Positions 46,578 through 57,170 of a stretch of DNA of 64,000 nt are shown here, piece by piece. Position 1 is the first letter of the stretch. Every line of letters begins with the position of its first letter. The DNA is from Siphonodentalium dalli (lineage: Eukaryota; Mollusca; Scaphopoda; Gadilida; Siphonodentaliidae), in the NCBI GenBank assembly GCA_032622095.1, contig CP136068.1, positions 154,345,151-154,409,150 on the forward strand, read 5' to 3'. A program made the position numbers and the translations under genes. The notes under the pieces were generated by a model, which worked only from the letters and a program-made list of their open reading frames with translations, did no database searches and was not told the DNA's origin.

Positions 46578-46580
46578 AGG
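46085..46580 (+). repeat. ~122 bp tandem units with CAGACAGA tail (retroposon-like)
   Basis: Seen: starts ACTAGCCGATGAGCCCGACG and 'ttgtccgggct'. 'ccaaatttcaagtcgatagc' followed by 'tc(c/a)acccgtttccgagat' starts units at 46,130, 46,251 and 46,374; a diverged fourth unit begins near 46,495 ('ccaagtttcgtcccgatcgg'). Each unit carries 'tctgcgcatgcgcga' and 'gcacgggctcg'. The block ends in (CAGA)n at 46,541-46,578. GC- and CG-rich against the background. Open frames on both strands (46,123-46,598) follow the units. Known: the arrangement 'ccaaatttcaagtcgat…ccgtttccgagat…cagacagacaga' resembles common invertebrate retroposon 3' regions. Clade not determined. Confidence 0.75.
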
Positions 46581-47239
46581 TCTTCAAAATATATATGAGA
46601 CTATAGAAGGGGTGTCCGGTGTTGCTCGAGTGAAGAATGCGTAACTTATTAGTGGCCTTTCAAGGCATATTAAATAGTTAGTAGTCAGCTGGAGTGAACA
46701 GCACATATTGCATGACTGCGGAGAAGGTTACATCTATATTTTAGGATGATAATAAGCACTCTGTATTGTTAATTATTACCTGTCCCGTGACATTCCCCGC
46801 GTCATTTACATTTGTCTGATGTGCGCCTATGTCCACACACATCGTCTGGCTGTGCTGACAATAAACGATACGCTCTTTATTGATCAGATAATTCATTTGT
46901 CCCCCATTATGTTATGTGAGGTCAAATGCGCCTATCTCATGAGGTCCCCATTTCTACAAATTTCCTCACATATCTTCTAAGCTTTCTTTATTGCCACGTT
47001 ATGTCGTCTGATTTCAACGGCATCTGTTTCATGGCACTCAACGGGCGAATTTGTCCCCTGTTTCAATTTTCACCGCAGAGTGTGACCATTTTGGGTATAT
47101 TATTAATGATTTAATTATTAGTGCATTTTATGACATCTGAGTTCAACGGAACATATCTAATAAGATTATCCGGGTCACATTAACCATATTTGTTATCCTC
47201 CTCCCTATTTTCCACCCTTTTGATTTGCCCATGTGCTGT
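46581..47239. other. Gene-free interval
   Basis: Nothing recognised. Confidence 0.5.
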
Positions 47240-48130
47240 CACGTGCCGGGCGACAAATCACACTGTCGCCCGCTGACACGGGAGACATTGTTTTTGTCGC
47301 CCGCCTGATGTTATATTTCAAGAATGTTTCCGAACACACACTGCAGTTACTCATCTATTTCACATCACTACGACGTACTAAAAAAATCATAGATCTTATA
47401 TACTCCACGGATCGCAAAACACACACCAGTTGTGGTGTTTGCTAATTTGCATATATTTAGTGAACACTAATATTCGAACTTTTCAGTTGATACTTTTATC
47501 GGACAAGCGTTATTATTTACATTTTACATCTAAACATCTCGGTGATTCAATTTGTTCATGTCGACATTATGATGCAAGATTTAAAGAGAGGGTCCCTTGA
47601 GATTGGTTGGTTATAAATGTTCGCTGGTAGACAACGTAATGCGTACGTTTGTCGCGAATGAATGGTACTGTTCGCTTATCCTCCGCGTTGTCTGCAATGT
47701 GATCATAGAAGTATTTTATGTGAGGATCGCCATGAGCACTGACACATATGAATGTACATTAATGAAATTGACAACTTCCCAATAGCTTTCGGGGAAGACC
47801 GTTATGAAATGAACATCGCGAGTAAATTGCGCGCACAAGACGACATTGAATATGCCACATTGCAGAAGACGAGAACATACCTATATGGCTTATTGGTTTA
47901 CATTGCATGGACCGATATTGACGATTTGACCACCAACATGACCGTAAATAAACGCGGATTATCAAACGCTTAACAGCTTGACTATCGTTTATGGAACAGC
48001 AATCATATGGGACGATAAGTAGTTACTGAAAATATACATAATCAGAAAAGAAAGCACTCGTGACTCAGTGCAACATCGTGCGTGTGGATGGCAAGGATAA
48101 TTTCTGTGGTATAATCGGATAACAAAAGAG
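47240..48130. other. Interval bounded by GGGCGACAAAT-type motifs; no gene recognised
   Basis: 47,247-47,310 has 'gggcgacaaatcacactgtcgcccg', 'acgggagacattg' and 'tttgtcgcccgcctg', which resemble parts of the palindrome at 48,131-48,245 ('gggagacattgag', 'gggcgacaaat'). Both may belong to one inverted-repeat family. The stretch between holds an unrecognised open frame on each strand at 47,752-47,973. Confidence 0.4.
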
Positions 48131-48245
48131 TTGTTGCCCTTCTTCTCGGGAGACATTGAGATTTGTCACCCGCTCGAGAACGGAATGACATTCCGTTCTC
48201 GAGCGGGTGACAAATCTCAATGTCTCCCGAGAAGAAGGGCGACAA
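48131..48245. repeat. Near-perfect 57 bp-arm palindrome, 1 bp loop
   Basis: Seen: 48,131-48,187 and 48,189-48,245 are reverse complements around A48,188 (…GAACGGAATG-A-CATTCCGTTC…). Only one mismatch (TTGTTGCCC against GGGCGACAA). Would extrude as a long hairpin. Confidence 0.93.
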
Positions 48246-48268
48246 ATGTATAATGTGGTTCGCCATAT

Positions 48269-48352
48269 AACCCACAGGGAGCCTCACACAGATGGAAGCA
48301 TGCACACATATAGTGTCGTCTGCTCCAGGCTGTGTGTGGCTCTCTATGGGTT
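48269..48352. repeat. Hairpin-forming repeat, copy 1
   Basis: 'aacccacagggagcctcaca' pairs with 'tgtgtggctctctatgggtt', with 'gtgtcgtctgctcc' in the loop. A second copy of the same hairpin lies at 48,412-48,495. Confidence 0.75.
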
Positions 48353-48356
48353 AATA

Positions 48357-48600
48357 GACCCGCCATATCAAATCTAAAATGTTTAGGACATAAAATAAAA
48401 AAAACATCCATTACCCTGCAGGGAGCCCCACACATATATAGAAGCATATAGAAGAGTGTCGTCTGCTCATGTTTGTCTGGGGCTCTGTATGGGTGAAATT
48501 ATAACAAATGATACCTATGGTCGATTCGCATATATAAGAGAATGCATTGGCACAGGGTGAAAAAAATCCCGACTTACGACTGGATTTGATATGGCGGGTC
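48357..48600. mobile_element. 244 bp MITE with perfect 18 bp TIRs
   Basis: Ends GACCCGCCATATCAAATC (48,357-48,374) and GATTTGATATGGCGGGTC (48,583-48,600), flanked by ATA on both sides. It contains the second hairpin copy (48,412-48,495). Confidence 0.75.
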
Positions 48601-48815
48601 ATATATACACATTTTCAGCTCCGTTGATCCAACCGTTTCGGTCGTCTCTAGTCAAAATATATATACAATAATTATTAGGGCACCGTTAAGACATTTGATG
48701 TGAAGGGCCCTATATAACAACGCTCCCGTGTCAAATTACCCCTATATACACATGTTCAGATCCGATGGTCGAGCTGTTTGGCCGCCTTTTAGCGGACAAA
48801 CAAACATACGAACAA
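48601..48815 (+). repeat. Two ~170 bp units with GGACAAACAAACATACG tail
   Basis: 'atacacattttcagctccgt' then 'tgatccaaccgtttcggtcg' (48,605), and 'atacacatgttcagatccga' then 'tggtcgagctgtttggccgc' (48,748), followed by 'ggacaaacaaacatacgaac'. Same design as 46,085-46,580. Confidence 0.55.
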
Positions 48816-49694
48816 ATGCAATTGAGCAGTAATAGCATAGATGGATTCTAGATCCGAATTTAATGTGAATATATCAGTAATAATATTATTATATCCATAT
48901 TCCTGTCGAAACAAATATGGTAGATTTGCCTTTATGGTTCGTATCTATGATAACGTAAGTGAAACTATGGAAAAAACTGATTGCGAATATTCTGGGGATA
49001 TATGTACGTTGTATTGCATATGGTGGTATTACTTTTATTGTGTTAAACGTTATCAAAATTTGTTAACATCATCCAATTTGCAGTTACAATCTTTTGTAGC
49101 CTTTGTGGAATTAGGGACTATAACAGAAAATGAACAAAAACATTACGGTTTTTACACTGGTTATGGTGATCAGATGGTGTCTATATGCATGCTTCCCAAC
49201 AAATCAATCATTGTGTGTGATTAGAGGGTGGCGACAAAGATGGCGACAACCTTCCAGTTGGAAAATTCCGCTGTCTGGGTTTTTTGCTTCGGGGTTATAT
49301 CTAAGCCCAAACATGCCAAAATAGTCTGAATACAACAAAAGAACTAATACAAAGTATGCCGTGAATACCAAGGAGAAAAAGTACAAAAATCCAGAGAAAT
49401 TTGCCACTAATTATCGAACTCGGCGAGGATATGTTGAATAGTATGAACTAAGTGCATGTACATCTTATTGACATGACGCACTTACGGCCAAATTATCACG
49501 AAGCAGGCAAATATTTATACTATAAGGGTTACGCAGGTGGTCTGATGGAGTCTAACAAACAGTAAACAACACCCATACGAGAGTATCAAACAGAAAATCA
49601 GGGTAAAAGATATTACCACTATGCCAATTAATTATATTTAAAAACAATGTGATTACGTCAACAACCTTATTATATAGATACACTCTTAAACGTT
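48816..49694. other. Gene-free interval; one 127-codon open frame of doubtful meaning
   Basis: 48,841-49,224 (+) is open for 127 codons, with no recognisable domain or splice context. Nothing else recognised. Confidence 0.4.
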
Positions 49695-49872
49695 TTGGTT
49701 TAAAAAAAAACAAATTTGGTTTTGAACACTGTCCCACATATGTAACCAAATTAGGTTTTGATCAAAACCAAATACCAAGCGCCAACTGGTTTTGATAAAA
49801 ACCCAAATTGGTTTTATATATGAAACCAAGTTTGGTTTTGATAAAAACCAATTTTGGTTTTGACCAAAAAGT
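49695..49872. repeat. Cluster of AACCAAATTTGGTTTT palindromic motifs
   Basis: 'ttttggttt', 'aatttggttttga', 'aaccaaattaggttttgatc', 'aaaaccaaat', 'aaattggtttta' and 'aaaccaagtttggttttg' recur about ten times in both orientations. Low-complexity, self-complementary block. Confidence 0.7.
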
Positions 49873-51419
49873 TCCTTTTTTGCATAATTTATTGATAAAT
49901 GTGCCATACAACATACTTATGCAACCTTTAAGGGTACTGTACACTAAATACACCCATTTATTGTACCATATCCATACTCAACAAAATATATGCAACACAT
50001 GAATGATTTTGGTTTTCCAAGTTCGACATGTAAAATTATAACGAAAATTAATTTATGACTCGATTTTCATTATAATTACCAATCCATTGATATATTAAAG
50101 GGCTAATTATAAAAGGCTTTAGACTCAGGATGCTATACAGTCTGAAACAGATGCCACCTGATTCCATTTCCAGAACAAAAATTCAGCTGATCACTTGCAT
50201 ACTACAGGCTATCAAATTTCTATATTATGACTTTCATACCCTCCCACAAACATACATGTACATGTATATGGGTTCTTTTTGTCAATTGGTCAAATCTTAT
50301 ATTATACGAAACCCCATTGTTTTTGACGGTTTCTTCCATAATAATTTTGGTTGCCAAGTAAACAGAAAATAAACGGTGACTATGTCATTTTTTTGTTTAC
50401 GGTTATCACTTATTTACTGTTTACACAGTCCTGAAATTATTATGATAGAAATAGTTGGTCCGCAAACAGTCAAATGTTTCTCACATTATTTTGTGATGAC
50501 TTTTTCAAGACTGCATGCTGGCATAGAACTAAATTCCACAAGATGCTGCAAGATGTGGCAAATTACATGTAAAATTTCCTGAAATCACAAACCTCTGAGG
50601 ACTATTCTATCATTTAATTGCTGTCAGTAACCTTAAATTTAGGCATGTAATTTGCCTGCACATGTGTGGGCCACCCCACCCCATTCATTAGTCATATCAT
50701 AAGCAACCAAAATTAAGAGTCGAAGATGAAGTAAATTGTCCAAATGACATAATTGGTTGCATCTATGTTGAATGAAGTTTTAAGATAAACATCAATGCAG
50801 ACAGTGCGATTTTGGAAATTAAGCTTTAATTCAAACTTATCCAGCAGGAATAATTGTCATCCTAGCCATTCTTCCACAGCAGTGTATATTCCTGATGTTT
50901 GTGCACACCTCACCATTGCAACAATTACAATGAATTAACAATTAATATATAGTTCATCACACCCTTCTTATATTGAACATTCCCAAGAATGACAGCTCAT
51001 CTGTTTTTACACCTGTCATGCAGTAGAAATTTAAAGATCAGCAAACTCCTTTATATTGGCATCTGATAATTATAGCAGCACTTGACAGCATAGCATGTTA
51101 CTAACTTCCCACAGGCTGTACCACACTTGTATATTGTGGTACAATATTTATGTATGAAAAGTTGACAAATAACATATTGTATCTGCACAGATAACACACA
51201 TGCCTCCTCTGTATGCTGTGCACATTCTGGTACGAAAGTTTCCAATGACAGTGAACAAACATACTCTGAAAAGAAATGCATAAAATACTATGTTTAGGAA
51301 AAGTCAGATTTAAAGACATATATTGCAGACTTATTTCATTGAATATTAAAATCATTGTTAGGGCATGGCAAAATATGCCCATGGCAATTCCAACAAAAGG
51401 CCTTTAACTCTGGTGAAAT
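49873..51419. other. Gene-free interval
   Basis: AT-rich, nothing recognised. Open stretches of 60-95 codons have no known domain. Confidence 0.5.
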
Positions 51420-51580
51420 TGACGTGCTGAACCATGACTCAAACTTGACCTGTATTTTGTACATTAAAACACACACATTTCAAATTTCATTCAACTCAGT
51501 TGAGACTATCTAAAGTTATCATCTGACATCTGGAATCCAAAAGCGAACTAACAGACAGACACGCAGCATAATACATCCCC
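51420..51580 (+). repeat. Retroposon-like tail fragment with ACAGACAGACACGC
   Basis: 'aaatttcattcaactcagtt' then 'gagactatctaaagttatcatctg' and 'aacagacagacacgcagcataatacatcccc'. It resembles the tail architecture at 46,490-46,580. Fragmentary. Confidence 0.4.
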
Positions 51581-52261
51581 TTTTTTAAACAGGCATATAT
51601 GGGTGCATATAAACAATCAGTTAGTATCCAAACACTATCCCCACTGGAATTATGTAGCAAAAACCTGAGATTAAGAAATAAAATTCCAGCCATATCCACT
51701 GTAGCATTTCATAGAACACAACCGTTGAACCACGCACAAATGTAAACATTTACTACTTTATTCAGGGCACCTTATTGAGTATAAACATTACTGAAATGAT
51801 TGTCCCAATACTAGTCACTGAGTTTAATTTGTTTATAACAATGATGTTGTTTTCTGACTACTTGGATAACTTATTTTGGCATGATTATTTATTATTCCAT
51901 CAGCAGGTCCGGGAACACCTCGCTGGATTGTTTCACATCACTTTAATTTGTCTTTAAAAGCACATCAGGTTATTGGACATTTATAAGACCATTTATAAGG
52001 CCATCCTGGCTATGGTTTATATAGTGTCATCAGTATTCTGTGAATTAAAGTGCAAAATGCGGTGATTATTCACCCACCCCCCCAATTTCCCCTGTTTTTT
52101 TTATCTCCAGTTACCCTTCACAGGTATTATTTTATTTAGTCTTATTCCATACCTTGACACTTAGAAGCACCCAATCTGCTAGAGATTATTTGTTTGGACT
52201 CTTTTCCATAGGTAGGGAATTTAGACATAAATTCAACAAACATACAACATAAGGCTTTTTG
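51581..52261. other. Gene-free interval
   Basis: Nothing recognised. Confidence 0.5.
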
Positions 52262-52612
52262 TTAAAGGGGCACAATCCGATCTGATTGTCCCCGGATCAT
52301 CCAGTTACAACATGAGCAACAACGGAAATTTACACCAAAAGCCAATAGTCATCCAACATTACTTTTCATCATGTTATCTTCTGAAATTGATTTGCGATGA
52401 CCTTGCGAGACCTCTCAATATCTTGTATATCTGTATATTTCTAGTCAGTGGAATGTTTGGTAGGCTGACAAATAATCGAGGTGGATAAAATTAACAGATT
52501 TGATAACTCAGAGCTTTGAGGGATAGGTTCCTCAAATCAAATAAAATATTATTTAAACCCGAAGCTGAAGAAATAGTAATTTAGGGGGCGTCAAATCAGA
52601 TTATACATCTTC
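52262..52612. mobile_element. Degenerate TTAA element (AAAGGTACTCAAYCC family), copy 4
   Basis: Begins TTAAAGGGGCACAATCCGATC and keeps 'agagctttgagggataggttcctc' and 'gaagctgaagaaatagtaattt' from the family. The right end ('atcagattatacatctt') is decayed. Confidence 0.6.
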
Positions 52613-52771
52613 TAAGTGATCAGTATAAAAACTTACAGTTGTAAATTGAATACATCCAAGTTCCAACCTTGGTCCAGTGTACGTCTTCCAGTCAATTTAC
52701 TTCCACATCAAGACTTCTAGCTGACCGTCCTCTATAAAATATAACATACAGGTCTTATAAAATGATACCCA

Positions 52772-53026
52772 CAAGCCTTGAAATAGTGCGTCTGTCATTT
52801 GCAGAATGAGGTCCCCAGAGGAAGAATTTAGTGATGCTACCCCACATAGTGGGCTAGCATCACCAAATTCACCCTCTGTGAACCTCCTTCTGCTGAGGTG
52901 TAAGCAGCATGAGCTCTCCAGAGGATGAATTTGGTGATGCTAGCCCACTGTGCGGGATAGCATCACTAAATTCACCCTCTGGGGGTCCTCATTCTGCAAA
53001 TGACAGGCACACTATTTCAAGGCTTG
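52772..53026. mobile_element. 255 bp inverted-repeat element (GTGTGCCTGTCATTTGC family), copy 2
   Basis: Left CAAGCCTTGAAATAGTGCGT then 'ctgtcatttgcagaatgagg'; right 'cctcattctgcaaatgacag' then GCACACTATTTCAAGGCTTG. The interior is a second palindrome ('gatgctaccccacatagtgggctagcatcacc'). The core is shared with 25,250-25,660; the outermost ~14 bp are symmetric here but differ from that copy. Confidence 0.8.
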
Positions 53027-53974
53027 GACATGCACTAGTATATGAAATGACATGTACATCTATAGATTTACTTAAAATATCACATATTGTTCTGGATATA
53101 AATCTTTTCAATGTACCGGCCACGACATATAGGATTTCAAACAAAGAAAACATTATTGCAGGCATGTTCATAGCATGGTTTGATGACAGGTGAAATACCC
53201 AGCATGGGTGTGGGTGTGAATAATCACATTATTCATGACTTCGGGGCGGGCGGCCTTCATTTAGGTTATAATTTAGAAGTAACATTTATCAAATTATGAT
53301 AATTTCCTCAAGAAGATACTATTATATAGTATAGCATAATTATTATATGAATGTGATATTATTCACAAAACACGCTTTGGGTCAGAGAAAATGCAAGTCG
53401 AGCAAAAAGAGCAGTGAATTGTTTATAAGCAGAGTCACGGTAATCCGTCGTTTCCTTATATTTAGATTTGCGTTTGGTGCGTCTACAACTTACAACTCAC
53501 AATACTATCATAGTAAATTCCTTATTTGGTATGTATTGCCATATTTTGGTTAAGAGATAATCCTAACTGGATAAGGGAGGAAGGTCGGAAAACAATTCAG
53601 GCACGTATGCTGATTTTTACTTTTCGACCCTAGTTGGGACTCACTACCCCCACATCCAATTTTTTTCTTCTGTTTTCGGCAGTTTTTTCCTACCATATTT
53701 GGACACCCAACCCCCCTTTTGACACTAAAACATAGATTTGCGAGGGTGGGGGAGGGAATTCACTGTAACCAGCTGTATATGAATTTCTGTGCATTCATGG
53801 ATGTTAACATAACATGTAAATAGGAATGTGTCATTTTGGGGTCATTCGGCCAAAAAAAACATGGCTGCCAGCGGCCATCTTGGATTTCAAAATTTGCAAC
53901 AAAATACAACACGATAACTGCCTGCAGCCAGTTTAGCAGTTAGAATTACATTATTTCTCTTATTATAATGTGTT
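53027..53974. other. Gene-free interval
   Basis: Nothing recognised. A short 'catggctgccagcggccatcttgg' motif is at 53,862. Confidence 0.5.
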
Positions 53975-54264
53975 TTAAAGGTACTGAATCCGATCAGACG
54001 CTCCTAAATTACTATTTCTTTGGCTTCGGGGTTAAAATGTATTTGAATCGAGTCAAGGAACCTACCTGTCAAAGCTCAGCGTGATCAGATATTGATTTTT
54101 CAAGTTAGTTATTTAAATTGTTTCTGGGCCAGAAACTATAGTTTAAACAGAAAAAATCGAGTGGTAAATTATTACCACTCGAGTTTTCTGTTTAAACCAC
54201 TTAATAACCCCGAAGCCAAAGAAATAGTAATTCCGGTGCGTCTGATCGGATTGAGTACCTTTAA
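53975..54264. mobile_element. TTAA-flanked 290 bp MITE (AAAGGTACTCAAYCC family), copy 3
   Basis: Starts TTAAAGGTACTGAATCCGAT and ends ATCGGATTGAGTACCTTTAA. Internal 'tagtttaaacagaaaa' and 'ttttctgtttaaacca' flank a central 'actcgagt'-type palindrome, so the element folds almost end to end. It is shorter than copies 1 and 2. Confidence 0.87.
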
Positions 54265-54819
54265 GCCAAACTCATTGAAAAAATAGTAAAAAAAACATCC
54301 CATCGAACACACATCCACCCCGGCATACGTGCCCTGAAACAACCCCCCCCCCCCCCACCGCCGACTGGATTGAGAAATATTCAACTCTTTGCAAGAACAA
54401 TTACATTATTTTTGTCTGATGAATTCCCAATCATGAAGTAATGTGGATTAGCTGGATTATGAACTGACAGCGGGTAGAGTGGGTCGATTACAATACAATT
54501 TGGTGTGATTTCAATGCAATTATTGATTGCGCCAATAATGTTATCTTCGCCTTCCACAGCGCAACGGAACATTTTCATTGAACGATCCGATAGTTCCGAG
54601 TGTCCATTCGGAAGTAATGTATAGTTTTCCATTGAAATTGATGTTTGTAAATAAATCACTGTTTAATTGTTATATATTCATCAAGAATTTGCTTGTGAAA
54701 AATCATTGTAAATGTGTTAAATATTGACGAATGCGTAGTTCCCAAATTGCGAACTAGAATCAAGCATGATGTGGTCATTTTTCCAAGAATTCTTTGAGCG
54801 CCCTGTAGGCCTATGTATT
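54265..54819. other. Gene-free interval with a poly-C run
   Basis: A C-run of ~15 near 54,342-54,356. The minus-strand open frame 54,381-54,659 (92 codons) is not recognised. Confidence 0.45.
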
Positions 54820-55235
54820 TAGGGGCTTGTTACATGAGCGGGACAACTCGGTTAGCCGGGACAACCCGGTCTGCCGGGTGCCTCGGTCCTCTGTGCTTTC
54901 TCACTAAAATAATGGTGTGCTGTTACATGAACCGGATCAACTCGGCAAACTGAGTTGTCCCATCCTGCCTAACCGGGACAAATGGGTTAGCCGGGACAGC
55001 TTGGCTTGCGTAACTGCGAGTCATCCCAACTAGCCGGGATGAAAGTCTGGAACGTAACACCATTCATTGTAACTTGATATGACGCTAGCCAATAAAATGC
55101 TCGCGTCGTGTGAGTGACGTTTAATCACTACCAAAGCCACTTAGTTATGGGCGTGCTGCCATTATGGACCGACGTCCCGGCAGACCGGGTTGTCTCGGCT
55201 AACCGAGTTGTCCCGGCTCATGTAACAAGCCCCTA
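54820..55235. mobile_element. 416 bp MITE with ~60 bp TIRs (TAGGGGCTTGTTACATGAGC)
   Basis: Seen: the left arm TAGGGGCTTGTTACATGAGC then 'gggacaactcggttagccgg'; the right arm is its reverse complement, ending GCTCATGTAACAAGCCCCTA. About two differences over ~60 bp. The interior repeats 'ttagccgggacaa' variants. GC-rich against the background. Confidence 0.88.
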
Positions 55236-55442
55236 AGTGACATGACCGACTACATGTTCGTACTCTAACATAAATTTTCACGCGAGGAAATTCTTAATTT
55301 ATTTTATAAGTCAACAAGTCAGGTAAAAAAATTGTTATTATATCTGATTATTATGACAATATATCTGGCCATCATATCGGTTGACAGGCATGTCAGGCCG
55401 GCACAAATATGTCCGGGCGTTCCGCTGGTGAAACGTTCATAT

Positions 55443-55775
55443 GACCACGATTCAATCGTAAGTGGAGGAATCGGGCCTGACAAAAATAGTGGATTGTTTG
55501 TTCACACGATTGCGATGTTGTCGTAGATGATGATATGGTGGGCTGTTCATTATATAAGCATGTGATTGACTACCCTACTATCATTCCAACTACCGGTATC
55601 ATTTTTACGTACATCACAAGTGGAGGTAGTCAAGGATACGCCACGATTTCGCATCTGAAATCAGTGCTTGATATTTTTCTTTTCTTGTGATATTGACGTG
55701 AGCATGCGCAGTTTCACTACGGTACCGGTTACTTCCTACGATGGAAATCTGTTCACTTACGATTGAATCGTGGTC
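55443..55775. mobile_element. 333 bp element with perfect 22 bp terminal inverted repeats
   Basis: GACCACGATTCAATCGTAAG(TG) at 55,443-55,464 is the exact reverse complement of 55,754-55,775. No further symmetry inward and no clear target duplication. Confidence 0.6.
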
Positions 55776-56499
55776 GTCTAATAATCACTAAGGCATCATT
55801 CCATTTACGAAGAATTCCACTGCGTTGTTGCACTGATGGCTATTTTCGGCATGTTGAAGAAGTCATTGCAACGGCATTAAATGACATTCAATGTGAATTC
55901 AATGTCTTCATTGTGTTAACAGTACACACTGGTAGAACCGCATGGATAGTGGTCATTATATCAATGTGGAGACAAATATTTTGATAATACATTGTATATG
56001 TCTGCCGACAGACCATGAGGGAAACTAAAAGCTGCATCGAGGTAATTTATTTCATCACTTTTTTTTTTAGGAAAATTATACCGGTAATCAGTTTGTATGC
56101 CTATATGACCTTACCTGTTTGCGTCCGTGGGCATTAAGTAGACACAAGTGAGGCTCAATAATTCGAAAATACGAATACATGTAAATCATTTTTTGTTTTG
56201 TAATTTGTTGCATGATTAAAATAGGTCGTAAATATCGGGTTCATTTATTGAACGATGCACAGTTATGTTCATATAAATATAACATCATACAGCAGTTGTT
56301 AGCATGAAGTTTTTATATTTAAAACAATAATTATTCAGTGGGTGTGGTGGTATAAGTAACCCCTTAGCCTTAGTAAGCCCATCAATGTTTTATGTCTATA
56401 TTGTGACATAATTATCTTCATATTGATTAAATGATTAATTAATGAAATATTATAAAACAGGTCTAGGTGATCCATTTGTCACATTTTGTGCTTAAGAAT
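55776..56499. other. Gene-free interval
   Basis: Nothing recognised. Confidence 0.5.
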
Positions 56500-57170
56500 A
56501 AATGATAATGATTTGTGCTCATTTGTAAATAATTTGTGCTTAAGCGTAAATAATTTGTGCTTAAGAGTAAATAATTTGCAATTTTGCGCAAATAAGGAAT
56601 AAATGTGAAAATGCTTTCCTTCTCTTACAATTTAGTTAGACCGGTGTCAGAGAAGGTACTGACAGAAAGACTTTAGACCAATTGGTATAGACTTTTTAGA
56701 CCGATCGGTCTAATAAAGAACATTCGGTGGTTCACCCATATAGGATGCGATTTTAACATTTGTACCTTATTTGCGCTTGAGCATAAATATGATCCATACT
56801 TTTTTGCTTCTAAAGTGTAAGTAATTTGCGCATGGCCTCCCATACACCTATTCACCTAGACCTGATAAATTGCCATGAATCACGATAATTTTCAAACGGA
56901 ATGACAACTTTTTATCAAATAAACTGTCAAATGTCTTTTTCAACTTTAAGATTTTTTTTATGAAAATTTTATGTCTTATCTATTGGCAAATTGTCAACAT
57001 TCAATCTGTTTAGACTGATTGGCCAACAAATTTAGACAGATCGGTCTAAATAAAGATTGATTTGTGGTTCACCCATATTGGTATGGGAGGCCAAATTCAC
57101 ATTTAATAGCTAATTATGCTTAAGCATATTCAGTGCTCAAAATAGATTTAATATAGAGAGAATCCATTTA
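56500..57170. repeat. Diverged repeat with CTTAAGCGTAAATAATTTG and TTTAGACCGATCGGTCTAA units
   Basis: 'ttgtgcttaag(a/c)gtaaataatttg' repeats three to four times at 56,487-56,580. 'tagaccgatcggtctaataaaga…ggtggttcacccatat' (56,697) recurs as 'tagacagatcggtctaaataaaga…gtggttcacccatat' (57,031), a ~335 bp spaced duplication. 'aaatgtgaaaatg' and 'ccaaattcacattta' relate to the TIR of 22,220-22,551. Confidence 0.55.

Noticed and set aside
46123-46598. Plus- and minus-strand frames of 75-139 codons
   Set aside because: They follow the 122 bp tandem units and run into the CAGA microsatellite; no protein family recognised.
48841-49224. 127-codon open frame (+)
   Set aside because: Begins directly after a retroposon-like tail, has no recognisable motif, signal peptide or conserved pattern. 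Kept only as a remark under the gene-free interval.
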